A stretch of DNA of 64,000 nucleotides, from assembly GCF_003688895.1 (NCBI RefSeq), contig NZ_REFV01000007.1, positions 1 to 64,000 of the forward strand, in the 5' to 3' direction. The stretch comes from Dokdonia sinensis (GTDB taxonomy: Bacteria; Bacteroidota; Bacteroidia; Flavobacteriales; Flavobacteriaceae). The notes below the pieces were generated by a model that saw only the letters and a list, made by a program, of their open reading frames with translations, was not told where the DNA came from and did not search any database. Positions within the stretch are counted from its first letter, which is position 1; every line of letters starts with the position of its first letter. Shown piece after piece: positions 1 to 10,421 of the stretch. Position numbers and translations under genes: made by a program.

Positions 1-2670
1 TACTCCTGATGCTATGGATGATACTGCCACTACAGATGAGGATGAGCCTGTAACGATCGATGTTCTTGACAACGATGGATTAGGTTCAGAGCCAACGACG
101 GTGACCGATGTGACCGATCCAGCGAATGGAACTGTGACCATCAATGCTGACGGAACAATCACCTATACTCCAGATCCAGACTTCAACGGTACGGATACCT
201 TTGAGTACACGATCACGGATGACGATGGTAACACAAGCACTGCTACAGTAACAGTTGTTGTTGTATCGACTCCTGATGCTGTGGATGATACTGCGAGCAC
301 GAATGAGGATACCCCTGTGGACATCGCTGTCCTTGACAATGACGATCTGGGTACAGAACCGACTACGATCACCGATGTGACTGATCCAGCCAATGGAACC
401 GTAACGATCAATGGTGACGGAACGGTGACCTATACTCCGGACCCAGACTTCAGTGGTACCGATACCTTTGAGTACACGATCACGGATGACAACGGGAATA
501 CGAGCACGGCTACGGTAGATGTAACGATCACTGCCACTCCAGATGCTGAGGATGATACGGCGACTACGGATGAAGACACTCCAGTAGACATTTCCGTATT
601 GGACAATGACGATCTGGGTACGGAGCCAACAACGATCACCGATGTCACTGATCCTGCTAATGGAACAGTAACGATCAATGCTGACGGAACAATCACCTAT
701 ACTCCAGATCCGGACTTCAACGGTACGGATACCTTTGAGTACACGATCACGGATGACGATGGTAACACGAGCACTGCTACAGTAACAGTTGTTGTTGTAT
801 CGACTCCTGATGCTGTGGATGATACTGCGAGCACGAATGAGAATACCCCTGTGGACATCGCTGTCCTTGACAATGACGATCTGGGTACGGAACCGACTAC
901 GATCACGGATGTGACTGATCCTGCGAATGGAACAGTGACTATCAACGGTGACGGCACGGTGACCTACACTCCAGACCCAGACTTCAGTGGTACCGATACC
1001 TTTGAGTATACGATCACGGATGACAACGGGAATACGAGCACGGCTACGGTAGATGTAACGATCACTGCCACTCCAGATGCTGAGGATGATACGGCGACTA
1101 CGGATGAAGACACTCCAGTAGACATTTCCGTATTGGACAATGACGATCTGGGTACGGAGCCAACAACGATCACCGATGTCACTGATCCTGCTAATGGAAC
1201 AGTAACGATCAATGCTGACGGAACAATCACCTATACTCCAGATCCAGACTTCAACGGTACGGATACCTTTGAGTACACGATCACGGATGACGATGGTAAC
1301 ACAAGCACTGCTACAGTAACAGTTGTTGTTGTATCGACTCCTGATGCTGTGGATGATACTGCGAGCACGAATGAGGATACCCCTGTGGACATCGCTGTCC
1401 TTGACAATGACGATCTGGGTACAGAACCGACTACGATCACCGATGTGACTGATCCTGCGAACGGAACAGTAACGATCAATGGTGACGGAACGGTGACCTA
1501 TACTCCAGATATGGATTTCAATGGCACGGATACCTTTGAGTACACGATCACGGATGACAACGGGAACACGAGCACTGCTACGGTAACAGTTGTGATCAGT
1601 GATACTCCTGATGCTATGGATGATACTGCCACTACAGATGAGGATGAGCCTGTAACGATCGATGTTCTTGACAACGATGGATTAGGTTCAGAGCCAACTA
1701 CGGTGACCGATGTGACCGATCCAGCCAATGGAACTGTGACCATCAATGCTGACGGAACGGTGACCTATACTCCAGATATGGATTTCAATGGCACGGATAC
1801 CTTTGAGTACACGATCACGGATGACAACGGGAACACGAGCACTGCTACGGTAACAGTTGTGATCAGTGATACTCCTGATGCTATGGATGATACTGCGAGC
1901 ACGAATGAGGATACCCCTGTGGACATCGCTGTCCTTGACAATGACGACCTGGGTACGGAACCGACTACGATCACGGATGTGACTGATCCTGCGAATGGAA
2001 CAGTGACTATCAACGGTGATGGCACGGTAACGTATACTCCTGATATGGATTTCAACGGAACGGATACTTTCGAGTACACGATCACGGATGACAACGGGAA
2101 CACGAGCACTGCTACGGTAACAGTTGTGATCAGTGATACTCCTGATGCTATGGATGATACTGCCACTACAGATGAGGATGAGCCTGTAACGATCGATGTT
2201 CTTGACAACGATGGATTAGGTTCAGAGCCAACGACGGTGACCGATGTGACCGATCCAGCCAATGGAACTGTGACCATCAATGCTGACGGAACAATCACCT
2301 ATACTCCAGATCCGGACTTCAACGGTACGGATACCTTTGAGTACACGATCACGGATGACGATGGTAACACGAGCACTGCAACGGTAACAGTTGTTGTTGT
2401 ATCGACTCCTGACGCTGTGGATGATACTGCGAGCACGAATGAGGATACCTCTGTGGACATCGCTGTCCTTGACAATGACGACCTGGGTACGGAACCGACT
2501 ACGATCACGGATGTAACGGATCCTGCGAACGGAACAGTAACGATCAACGGTGATGGCACGGTAACGTATACTCCTGATATGGATTTCAATGGCACGGATA
2601 CCTTTGAGTACACAATCACGGATGACAACGGAAACACAAGCACGGCTACGGTGACGATAATAGTGGATGC
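1..2670 (+). repeat. 267-bp tandem repeats with an alternating A/B pattern inside the adhesin
   Basis: Ten 89-residue units repeat at exactly 267 bp: the block starting at base 1 recurs at 1603, 1870 and 2137. Two variants alternate ('DDTATTDED' and 'DDTASTNE'), so the larger period is 534 bp. For example, the stretch at 541-700 is almost base-for-base the same as 1075-1234. Synonymous sites match as well as coding sites, which points to recent duplication or gene conversion. Copy number may vary between strains, and short-read assemblies may collapse it. Confidence 0.95.
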
Positions 2671-5600
2671 AGGACTTGACTTAGTGGATGACACAGCTAC
2701 AACGCCAGAAGATTTCCCAGTTAACATCGATGTGCTGGATAATGATACTTTTGATCCTGGGGCTACAGTAATAGTTTCGGAGGTTACAGATCCTATTAAT
2801 GGAACGGTAACGATTGAAGCAGATGGCACGGTAACCTATACTCCAGATCCAGATTTCAATGGAACTGATACTTTTGATTATACTGTAATTGTCACTAATC
2901 CTGATGGAACAACAACAACTGGAACTGCAACTGTAGTGGTTACGGTTACACCATTAGACGATATAGATGATGATGTTGCGACTACAGATGAAGATACCCC
3001 AGTGGATATCGATGTGTTAGAGAACGATGATTATGCAGGAACTTATGGAACAGACTTCGAAATTACCGAAGTATCTGATCCTGCAAATGGAACGGTAACT
3101 ATCGGACCTGACGGTACGCTTACCTATATCCCAGCAGATGACTTTAACGGTACAGATACGTTTACGTATACTGTAACGGTAACGAATCCTGATGGAACAA
3201 CTACTACAGAAACAGCTACAGTAACCGTGGGAGTTAATCCTATTGCAGATGTTGTGGACGATGCAGACAGCACACCTGAGGATACACCTGTAACGGTTGA
3301 TGTTCTGGCAAACGATACGTTTGAAGGAACGATGAACGAAGTGACTGATGTAACTGATCCTGCAAATGGAACAGTAACAATCAATGCTGACGGTACGGTA
3401 ACGTATACTCCAGATACTGGATTTACCGGAACTGATACGTTTGATTATACGGTAACGGTGACGAACCCAAATGGTTCTACTACTACAGAAACAGCCACGG
3501 TTGTTATCACGGTGACTGGTGCATTAGGTGCTCCAGATGTTGCTACTACAGATGAAGATACCCCTGTTGATATCGATGTGTTGGCAAACGATGGTTATAC
3601 AGGAACTTATGGAACAGACTTCGAAATTACAGAAGTATCTGATCCTGCAAATGGAACGGTAACTATCGGACCTGATGGTACGCTTACCTATATCCCTGCA
3701 GATGACTTTAACGGTACAGATACGTTTACATATACTGTAACGGTAACGAATCCTGATGGAAGTACATCTACAGAGACTACGACAGTAACCGTGGGAGTTA
3801 ATCCTATTGCAGATGTTGTGGATGATGCAGACAGTACACCTGAGGATACACCTGTAACGGTTGATGTTCTGGCAAACGATACGTTCGAAGGAACGATGAA
3901 CGAAGTGACTGATGTGACTGATCCTGCGAATGGAACTGTAACAATCAATGCGGACGGTACGGTAACGTATACTCCAGATACTGGATTCACGGGAACTGAT
4001 ACGTTTGATTACACGGTAACGGTAACGAACCCAGATGGTTCTACTACTACAGAAATAGCAACGGTTGTTATTACAGTAACAGGCGATCAAGGAGTTCCAG
4101 ATGTTGCAACAACAGATGAAGATACCCCTGTTGATATCGATGTGTTGGCAAACGATGGTTATACAGGAACTTATGGAACAGACTTCGAAATTACAGAAGT
4201 ATCTGATCCTGCAAATGGAACGGTAACTATCGGACCTGATGGAGTTCTTACATACATACCTGCGGATGACTTCAACGGAACGGATACTTTTACATATACC
4301 GTAACGGTAACTAACCCTGACGGTAGTACGTCTACAGAGACAACTACAGTTACAGTGGGAGTTACTCCTATTGCAGATGTTGTGGATGATGCAGCCAGTA
4401 CTCCTGAGGATACACCTGTAACGGTCGATGTACTTGCTAACGATACCTTCGAAGGAACGATGAACGAGGTCACCGATGTTACCGATCCAGCCAATGGAAC
4501 GGTGACGATCAACAATGACGGCACTGTGACCTATACTCCAGATGCTGGATTTACAGGCACAGATACCTTTGACTATACTGTAACGGTAACCAATCCTGAC
4601 GGTTCTACTACAACGGAGACCGCCACTGTTATTATTACAGTTACGGGAGCGCCTACTGGAACGGTTGAGGGTCATATTTATAATGATCTCAACGGTAACG
4701 GAACTCAGGATGCAGGCGAGCCAGACTTAGCGGGTGTAGACGTAGAAATAACAGATGCAAACGGAAATACTCAAACTGTTACTACAGATGCAAACGGAGA
4801 TTATACTGCAACGGTAGTAATTGGAGATGCCATTGTAGATATTGTAGAAGCTACGCTTCCGGCTGGAGCTGATCAAACGGAAGGGACGGATCCTACTACG
4901 GTAACTGTTACTGAAAATACTGTGACGTTTGAAGAGAACAATGGTTATACGATAGCAGATCCAATGTTAGACATAGAGAAGCTAAGCGTATACAATGTTG
5001 GGACTGGAGTCATAACTTATACCTATAATGTAGTTAATACAGGAAATGTAACGGTCTTTGATATTGCTATACTAGAGGATGCTACCATATTTACGGGAAC
5101 AGGAACACTTCCTGCTCCAGTATATCAATCTGGGGGTAGTGACGAGGATGGAGAAGGTGATGCTCTGGATATTTTACCAGGAGAAACGATAACATTTACT
5201 GCGACATACAATGTAACACAGGATGATATTGATGCTGGTACAATCGAGAATCAAGCAAGTGCTACAGGTGAAGATGAAGATGGTAATCCACAGTCGGATG
5301 TTTCAGATGACGGAGATGATACTGACGGTAATACGGAGGATGATGTGACAGTTACAGATGTAAGTGCTATGGCGCAGCTTACTTTCGCGAAAGCGTCATC
5401 ATCTACAGGAAATAATGTAGGAGATATCATCACGTACACATTTGAAGTGACTAACACTGGACTTGTGACTGTAGATAATATCACAATAGATGATCCTGTA
5501 TTAGGAATTACTGATTTACCAGTTACTCCATCATCATTGATGCCAGGTGAAGTGGGAACAGCAACAGCTACGTACACAATTACGCAGGCAGATGTTGATG

Positions 5601-7231
5601 CAGGTGAGGTCGTAAACTCTGCAACGGCGACTGGACAAGATCCTGATGGTAATGATGTGACAGATGTTTCGGATTCTGGTAATCCTGCAGATGATACGGG
5701 AGCTGGAGATGATGAAACTGTTACTACTATTACATCTAATCCTGAGCTCACTTTCGTGAAAACGTCTCAAGCATTAGGAACAGAGGTAGGTGACATTATT
5801 GTATATACGTTTACAGTAACGAATACAGGAAATGTTACGATTGCTAACATAACAGTGAGCGATCCTATCGTAGGGGTGACAAACTTGCCTATATCGCCAG
5901 ACACATTAGCTTCTGGAGAAACTGGAACAGCAATGGTTAACTATACCATTACTCAGGCTGATGTGGATCTTGGTTTTGTAGTTAATACTGCAACAACAAG
6001 CGGAACAGATCCTGATGGCAACCCTGTAGATGATACATCTGATTCCGGAAACCCAGGAGATGACACAGGTGCAGATGATGACGAAACAGTAACATCTCTT
6101 TCACCTAATCCTAATCTGGATTTACGTAAAACGGGTGTGGCTGTGGATATAAATGGCAATGGAATTATAGATGCAGGAGATGAGATTCAGTATACGTTTA
6201 CCATAAGAAATAATGGTAATGTTACTGTAACAGGTATTACAATAAATGATCCAATCTTAACGGTTGTAGGTGGACCTATTGATCTAGATCCAGGACAAAC
6301 AGATGCTACCACATTTACTGGGGTGTATACTATTATGCAAGCAGATGTTGAAGCGGGACAAGTATTAAATCAAGCTACGGCTTTAGGTACAGATCCTAGC
6401 GGAGTGTCGGTATCTGACGTATCTGACGATCCGAGTGATGATACTAATGTTGATGCGGATAGCGATGGTGATTTTGAAGATCCAACGATAGTTCCTATTG
6501 AAATTATCACAAACTTGGATCTCTTAAAAACAGCTACAGCTATTGACGTAAACGCAGACGGCTTAATTACTGCAGGAGATCAAATTCAATACGTATTTAG
6601 CGTTACGAATAATGGTAATGTTGGAGTATTTGGTATTGTAATAGGAGATCCTATTATTACAGTTGTTGGGGCACCTATTGACCTCCAACCTAGTGAAACA
6701 GATAGTACTACTTTTACAGCTCTTTACACGATAACAGCATTAGATCAAGAAAATGGATCTGTGATAAACTCTGCTACAGCAGAAGGGGTTAGCGTTATGG
6801 GAGTAGATGTTGTTGATATTTCTGATGACCCTAATGATCTAACTAATGTGGATCTTGATAATGATGGTGATTTTGAGGATCCTACAATTGTGTTGCTTGA
6901 TAGTGATGTTCCAATAGATGGGGGTAATACAATTGAAATTCCAAATGGAGTTTCTCCTAACGGAGATGGTATGAATGACACTTGGATAATACCGCTTCTG
7001 GATCGCTTCCCTAATAATACGGTCCGTTTATTTAACCGTTGGGGAGTTGAAGTTTATGGGGTAGACGGATATGGGCAAAATGGAAATACATTCCGTGGAT
7101 TCTCAGAAGGACGAGCAACCATAAGTCAAGATGAGATGCTGCCTGTAGGTACTTATTATTACGTGATTGAATACGTTAATAATGAGAACAAGACTATTCA
7201 TAGAGCAGGATATATCTATTTAACACGATAA
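2..7231 (+). CDS. Giant repeat adhesin with T9SS type B C-terminal domain (5' partial)
   Basis: A surface adhesin, probably exported by the type IX system and anchored or moved at the outer membrane, as SprB-class proteins are. The frame is open from base 2, so the ATG at 14 is only internal. In order: about 17 cadherin/Ig-like repeats of the 'DEDTPV..DVL.ND' type (to about 4.65 kb), one SdrD-B-like domain (about 4.66-4.97 kb), five DUF11-like repeats with 'TNTGNVTV' cores (about 4.97-6.89 kb), and a gliding-associated CHU_C domain (about 6.94 kb to the stop) with 'NGVSPNGDGMND' and 'LFNRWG'. The first ten repeats are 267 bp each and almost identical in DNA. Asp-rich loops such as 'DINGNGIIDAGD' suggest calcium binding. 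The SprF- and PorE-like genes follow directly. The domain calls are strong; the ligand is unknown. Confidence 0.93.
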   Translation, partial: TPDAMDDTATTDEDEPVTIDVLDNDGLGSEPTTVTDVTDPANGTVTINADGTITYTPDPDFNGTDTFEYTITDDDGNTSTATVTVVVVSTPDAVDDTASTNEDTPVDIAVLDNDDLGTEPTTITDVTDPANGTVTINGDGTVTYTPDPDFSGTDTFEYTITDDNGNTSTATVDVTITATPDAEDDTATTDEDTPVDISVLDNDDLGTEPTTITDVTDPANGTVTINADGTITYTPDPDFNGTDTFEYTITDDDGNTSTATVTVVVVSTPDAVDDTASTNENTPVDIAVLDNDDLGTEPTTITDVTDPANGTVTINGDGTVTYTPDPDFSGTDTFEYTITDDNGNTSTATVDVTITATPDAEDDTATTDEDTPVDISVLDNDDLGTEPTTITDVTDPANGTVTINADGTITYTPDPDFNGTDTFEYTITDDDGNTSTATVTVVVVSTPDAVDDTASTNEDTPVDIAVLDNDDLGTEPTTITDVTDPANGTVTINGDGTVTYTPDMDFNGTDTFEYTITDDNGNTSTATVTVVISDTPDAMDDTATTDEDEPVTIDVLDNDGLGSEPTTVTDVTDPANGTVTINADGTVTYTPDMDFNGTDTFEYTITDDNGNTSTATVTVVISDTPDAMDDTASTNEDTPVDIAVLDNDDLGTEPTTITDVTDPANGTVTINGDGTVTYTPDMDFNGTDTFEYTITDDNGNTSTATVTVVISDTPDAMDDTATTDEDEPVTIDVLDNDGLGSEPTTVTDVTDPANGTVTINADGTITYTPDPDFNGTDTFEYTITDDDGNTSTATVTVVVVSTPDAVDDTASTNEDTSVDIAVLDNDDLGTEPTTITDVTDPANGTVTINGDGTVTYTPDMDFNGTDTFEYTITDDNGNTSTATVTIIVDAGLDLVDDTATTPEDFPVNIDVLDNDTFDPGATVIVSEVTDPINGTVTIEADGTVTYTPDPDFNGTDTFDYTVIVTNPDGTTTTGTATVVVTVTPLDDIDDDVATTDEDTPVDIDVLENDDYAGTYGTDFEITEVSDPANGTVTIGPDGTLTYIPADDFNGTDTFTYTVTVTNPDGTTTTETATVTVGVNPIADVVDDADSTPEDTPVTVDVLANDTFEGTMNEVTDVTDPANGTVTINADGTVTYTPDTGFTGTDTFDYTVTVTNPNGSTTTETATVVITVTGALGAPDVATTDEDTPVDIDVLANDGYTGTYGTDFEITEVSDPANGTVTIGPDGTLTYIPADDFNGTDTFTYTVTVTNPDGSTSTETTTVTVGVNPIADVVDDADSTPEDTPVTVDVLANDTFEGTMNEVTDVTDPANGTVTINADGTVTYTPDTGFTGTDTFDYTVTVTNPDGSTTTEIATVVITVTGDQGVPDVATTDEDTPVDIDVLANDGYTGTYGTDFEITEVSDPANGTVTIGPDGVLTYIPADDFNGTDTFTYTVTVTNPDGSTSTETTTVTVGVTPIADVVDDAASTPEDTPVTVDVLANDTFEGTMNEVTDVTDPANGTVTINNDGTVTYTPDAGFTGTDTFDYTVTVTNPDGSTTTETATVIITVTGAPTGTVEGHIYNDLNGNGTQDAGEPDLAGVDVEITDANGNTQTVTTDANGDYTATVVIGDAIVDIVEATLPAGADQTEGTDPTTVTVTENTVTFEENNGYTIADPMLDIEKLSVYNVGTGVITYTYNVVNTGNVTVFDIAILEDATIFTGTGTLPAPVYQSGGSDEDGEGDALDILPGETITFTATYNVTQDDIDAGTIENQASATGEDEDGNPQSDVSDDGDDTDGNTEDDVTVTDVSAMAQLTFAKASSSTGNNVGDIITYTFEVTNTGLVTVDNITIDDPVLGITDLPVTPSSLMPGEVGTATATYTITQADVDAGEVVNSATATGQDPDGNDVTDVSDSGNPADDTGAGDDETVTTITSNPELTFVKTSQALGTEVGDIIVYTFTVTNTGNVTIANITVSDPIVGVTNLPISPDTLASGETGTAMVNYTITQADVDLGFVVNTATTSGTDPDGNPVDDTSDSGNPGDDTGADDDETVTSLSPNPNLDLRKTGVAVDINGNGIIDAGDEIQYTFTIRNNGNVTVTGITINDPILTVVGGPIDLDPGQTDATTFTGVYTIMQADVEAGQVLNQATALGTDPSGVSVSDVSDDPSDDTNVDADSDGDFEDPTIVPIEIITNLDLLKTATAIDVNADGLITAGDQIQYVFSVTNNGNVGVFGIVIGDPIITVVGAPIDLQPSETDSTTFTALYTITALDQENGSVINSATAEGVSVMGVDVVDISDDPNDLTNVDLDNDGDFEDPTIVLLDSDVPIDGGNTIEIPNGVSPNGDGMNDTWIIPLLDRFPNNTVRLFNRWGVEVYGVDGYGQNGNTFRGFSEGRATISQDEMLPVGTYYYVIEYVNNENKTIHRAGYIYLTR
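5380..5395. repeat. Palindrome copy, 2 mismatches, inside the adhesin gene
   Basis: TACTTTCGCGAAAGCG (12-bp perfect core 5382-5393), read as 'TFAKAS'. The equivalent site in the next DUF11-like repeat (5756-5769) reads CTTTCGTGAAAACG, so the palindrome is not fixed by the repeat structure. Confidence 0.85.
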
Positions 7232-7244
7232 GGATTGTAATTAT

Positions 7245-7273
7245 ACTGGCGTGGTAATAGTCACGCCAGTTTT
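7245..7273 (+). terminator. Hairpin after the adhesin gene
   Basis: ACTGGCGTG (7245-7253) pairs perfectly with CACGCCAGT (7262-7270), followed by a short T run. It lies between the adhesin stop and the SprF-like start, so it may only partly reduce transcription into the downstream genes. Confidence 0.7.
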
Positions 7274-7285
7274 AAACAAGACAAT

Positions 7286-8239
7286 ATGAAAATAAAAACA
7301 TTAATAGTAATTGTAATTGTTGCTTTTGGCTTTTATAGCCCTTCTAAGACTTATGCGCAACAAGATCCTCAATACACTCAATATATGTATAATACGGTTG
7401 CCATAAATCCAGCTTATGCAGGTAACCGGGGTGTAATGAGTATTGTTGGTTTACATCGGAGCCAATGGGTAGGATTAGAAGGTGCTCCACAGACGCAGAG
7501 TCTGAGTGTACACTCTCCTATAGGAGAAGGAAAGGTAGGTTTGGGTTTATCTATCGTAAACGATGCTTTAGGACCAGCAGATGAAACATATATAGGAGTA
7601 GACTTTAGCTACACTATAAACACTTCTGATGAAGGGAAATTGAGTTTTGGACTTAAAGGAGGTGGACATATTCTTGATGTAGATTTTACTAAACTTAATC
7701 TTCTTAATAACGGAGATCCACTTTTTGGTCAAAATATAGATAATAGGATATCTCCTATCATAGGCGTCGGACTTTATTACCACACGGATAATTTCTATGT
7801 AGGATTAAGTGCTCCTAATCTTATCGAGACGGATCACTTTGATGAAAGCAATAATAGTAATGACTCCTCCAGTTTTGTGGCTAAAGAGCGTATCCATTAT
7901 TATGGTATACTCGGATATACATTTGATTTGTCTGATCAATTAAAGTTTAAGCCGAGTACGCTAATAAAGGCAGTAGCTGGGGCGCCTCTTCAGGTTGATC
8001 TTACGGCAAATTTTTTGTTGTTTGAAAAATTACACGCTGGAGTAGCCTACCGCTGGAGCGCGGCGCTAAGCGGTCTAATAGGTTTTCAGGTGTCAGACAG
8101 TATGCTGATAGGTTTTGCCTATGACAGAGAAACTACAGACTTAGGAGATACGACCTACAATGACGGAAGTTTTGAAGTGTTTTTACGTTTTGAACTGTTT
8201 AATGAATATGATAGAATGTTAACACCTCGATTCTTTTAA
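7286..8239 (+). CDS. PorP/SprF family T9SS outer membrane protein
   Basis: 317 residues with a signal peptide ending about 'SKTYAQ'. The mature start 'QQDPQYTQYMYNTVAINPAYAG' and the following 'GLHRSQWVGLEGAPQTQ' are the hallmark of the PorP/SprF family. These are outer membrane beta-barrels that accompany T9SS type B cargo; in Flavobacterium johnsoniae SprF is needed for SprB to reach the surface. The gene sits 54 bp after the adhesin, so it is probably the dedicated partner of that protein. The barrel ends in aromatic 'TPRFF', as expected for an outer membrane barrel. The family is certain; the one-to-one pairing is inferred from position. Confidence 0.93.
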   Translation: MKIKTLIVIVIVAFGFYSPSKTYAQQDPQYTQYMYNTVAINPAYAGNRGVMSIVGLHRSQWVGLEGAPQTQSLSVHSPIGEGKVGLGLSIVNDALGPADETYIGVDFSYTINTSDEGKLSFGLKGGGHILDVDFTKLNLLNNGDPLFGQNIDNRISPIIGVGLYYHTDNFYVGLSAPNLIETDHFDESNNSNDSSSFVAKERIHYYGILGYTFDLSDQLKFKPSTLIKAVAGAPLQVDLTANFLLFEKLHAGVAYRWSAALSGLIGFQVSDSMLIGFAYDRETTDLGDTTYNDGSFEVFLRFELFNEYDRMLTPRFF

Positions 8240-8291
8240 TTATATTATCTTTTAATCCGTTACTGTTCCCCCATTAACAACTACAGAATTT

Positions 8292-10232
8292 ATGAAAATC
8301 ATTACATTTAAAATCACACTTATCTTGATTTTTTTAGTGGGATCAACAGCACTAGGTCAAGAGGGGAAGCTTAAGAGAGCTGACAAAAAATTCAATCAGT
8401 ATGCCTTTGTAGATGCGCGTAAGATCTATTTAGAAATTGCCGATGAGGGGTACAGCTCTGCAGAATTGTTTGAAAAACTAGGAGATTCTTATTATTTTAA
8501 TGCTCAGTATGAGGATGCAGAGCGCTGGTATCAAAAACTAGTTTCAAATTATGAGGCAGAGATTAGACCAGAGTATCTCTTTCGATACTCCCAGACGCTT
8601 CGTGCTTTAAAGAATTACGATGCTGCAGACCGTATGATGAATAAATTCAATGCGGTAAATGGGGATGATCTCAGAGCAGAACTTTTTGAGGAGGAGCCTA
8701 ACTATATTAGAAATATAGGATATCAAGAGAGCAACTATACCCTAGAAGATGTTAGAGCAATTAACTCACGATATAGTGATTTTGCACCCACAGAATATGA
8801 GGGTAAATTAATATTTGCCTCATCCAGAGATACCGGAGGTGCGAGTAAACGCATTCACAAATGGAATAATCAACCATTCTTAGATTTATATTCCACTCGA
8901 GTGAGCGAAGAATCCTATTCTAGGCCTTCACGTTTTAGCAAAGAGCTTAATTCTAAATTTCACGAGAGTACGACAACCTTTACTAATGACAGTAAAACAG
9001 TATACTTTACAAGAAATAATTACAATGAGGGTAATTATAGGAAATCAGAGAGCGGGACTAACAAATTAAAAATTTATAAGTCGACAAAAAAAGGATCTAC
9101 TTGGAGCACGCCAGTAGAGATGCCATTTAACAGTAACGAATACTCGACTGCTCACCCTACATTAAGTCCTGATAACACAAAGCTTTATTTTGCTTCAGAT
9201 ATGCCAGGGACGATAGGTCAGTCTGATATTTGGTTTGTAGATATAAATGAGGATGGTACTTATGGAGAGCCTAAGAATTTGGGGAGGCCTTTAAATACTG
9301 AAGGGCGCGAGACATTCCCTTTTAAAAGCCTAAATAACGATCTGTACTTTGCATCAGATGGTCATCCTGGACTTGGAGGTCTTGATATATATGTGCTAGG
9401 TACAAAGAAAGACGGAAGTCCTGATATTATAAATCTTGGAGAACCTATAAATAGTAGTTACGATGATTTTTCTTTTATAGTAAATGATAGTACGCAGGTG
9501 GGTTACCTTGCATCTAACCGTAAACGAGGAATGGGAAGTGACGATATTTATCGCTTTGTACAAGAAATTATCCCTCCTTGTGAGATGGTAATCACAGGTG
9601 TCGTAACAGATTCTGATTCGGGAGAGCTACTTCCTGGCGCTACAGTTTTACTTATGGATGAGGACAATGTACTTGTTGAAAAAGTAACTGTGGCAGATGA
9701 TGCTATATTTTCTTTCGATGTAGCGTGCGAGACATCGTATGTTGTGCGAGGATCTAAGGAGAAGTATAATCCAGCCGAAAAGTCAGCAGTCACACCCGCA
9801 AAAAGTGGTAAAGTAACTGTCGGAATCGCCCTTGAAAAGGTTATAAGAAAAGCAGCCGTTGGGGACGATTTATTCCAAACTTTGGGATTAAACCCAATTT
9901 ATTTCGATTTTGACCGCTTCAACATACGTCCAGATGCCGCATTCGAAATTTCTAAAGTACTAGCATACTTAAATGAATATCCTACCTCAAAAATTGATAT
10001 TCGTTCACATACAGACAGCAGAGGTAATGATGCTTATAATGAGAGCCTCTCTGATAAGAGAGCAAAGTCTACAATGGCTTGGCTCATAAGTAAGGGCGTA
10101 GATCGTAGCCGTCTTACGGCTAAAGGTTACGGCGAGAGTCAACTTGTAAACGAATGTAGTAATGGCGTTAAATGTACAGAAGAAGAACACCAGCTTAATA
10201 GACGATCTGAGTTTATCGTGATTAGTCAGTAG
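8292..10232 (+). CDS. PorE-like OmpA-family protein (TPR, PD40 propeller, regulatory domain, OmpA)
   Basis: 646 residues with a signal peptide (to about 'STALGQ'). In order: TPR-like helices (about 25-130), a PD40 beta-propeller with 'LIFASSRDTGG', 'KLYFASDMPG' and 'DLYFASDGHPGLGGLDIY' blades (about 165-420), a carboxypeptidase-regulatory-like domain ('ITGVVTDSDSGELLPGATV', about 435-510), and a C-terminal OmpA domain with 'YFDFDRFNIRPDA', 'SHTDSRG' and 'RRSEFIV'. This is the layout of PorE, which anchors the T9SS to peptidoglycan. With the upstream SprF-like gene it forms the usual adhesin-SprF-PorE-like cassette. It may be one of several paralogues in the genome, so no symbol is given. Confidence 0.92.
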   Translation: MKIITFKITLILIFLVGSTALGQEGKLKRADKKFNQYAFVDARKIYLEIADEGYSSAELFEKLGDSYYFNAQYEDAERWYQKLVSNYEAEIRPEYLFRYSQTLRALKNYDAADRMMNKFNAVNGDDLRAELFEEEPNYIRNIGYQESNYTLEDVRAINSRYSDFAPTEYEGKLIFASSRDTGGASKRIHKWNNQPFLDLYSTRVSEESYSRPSRFSKELNSKFHESTTTFTNDSKTVYFTRNNYNEGNYRKSESGTNKLKIYKSTKKGSTWSTPVEMPFNSNEYSTAHPTLSPDNTKLYFASDMPGTIGQSDIWFVDINEDGTYGEPKNLGRPLNTEGRETFPFKSLNNDLYFASDGHPGLGGLDIYVLGTKKDGSPDIINLGEPINSSYDDFSFIVNDSTQVGYLASNRKRGMGSDDIYRFVQEIIPPCEMVITGVVTDSDSGELLPGATVLLMDEDNVLVEKVTVADDAIFSFDVACETSYVVRGSKEKYNPAEKSAVTPAKSGKVTVGIALEKVIRKAAVGDDLFQTLGLNPIYFDFDRFNIRPDAAFEISKVLAYLNEYPTSKIDIRSHTDSRGNDAYNESLSDKRAKSTMAWLISKGVDRSRLTAKGYGESQLVNECSNGVKCTEEEHQLNRRSEFIVISQ

Positions 10233-10254
10233 GGAAGAATAATATAATATGTAC

Positions 10255-10286
10255 AAGGAGTGATAGCGATATCACTCCTTTTTTTA
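10255..10286 (+). terminator. Intrinsic terminator of the T9SS cassette
   Basis: An 11-bp perfect stem, AAGGAGTGATA (10255-10265) with TATCACTCCTT (10270-10280), closed by a GCGA tetraloop and followed by seven Ts. It ends the adhesin/SprF/PorE-like transcription unit. Confidence 0.93.
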
Positions 10287-10306
10287 TGCGTAAATGTTTA
10301 GGAGGC

Positions 10307-10322
10307 CGCTTTCGCGAAAGCG
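10307..10322. repeat. CGCTTTCGCGAAAGCG palindrome, exact, intergenic
   Basis: Exact 16-bp copy between the terminator of the PorE-like gene and the BlaI operator region. Confidence 0.97.
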
Positions 10323-10361
10323 TAAAAAGCACCATTTATAACCACGCAATTAAAATTTATA

Positions 10362-10421
10362 ACTAAATATTTAGTTTAAACTAATTATTTAGTTATATTT
10401 ACAGTGTTATATTAATACACT
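10362..10421 (+). promoter_or_regulatory. Candidate BlaI operators upstream of the first BlaI gene
   Basis: ACTAAATATTTAGT (10362-10375, perfect palindrome) and ACTAATTATTTAGT (10380-10393, near-perfect) have centres 18 bp apart. A looser dyad, AGTGT/ACACT (10403-10407 and 10417-10421), touches the start codon. BlaI/MecI dimers bind dyads of this size and usually control their own operon. The dyads are seen; binding is inferred. Confidence 0.75.

Noticed and set aside
1765-2829. Antisense frames of about 177 codons in the first adhesin repeats
   Set aside because: Same cause: a repeat-derived open frame with no start signals and Ser/Val-rich low complexity.
3524-4675. Long antisense frame (about 383 codons) within the adhesin gene
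   Set aside because: It mirrors the repetitive coding strand, gives a low-complexity product rich in Arg, Ser, Cys and Ile, and repeats with the adhesin period. Shadow of the real gene.
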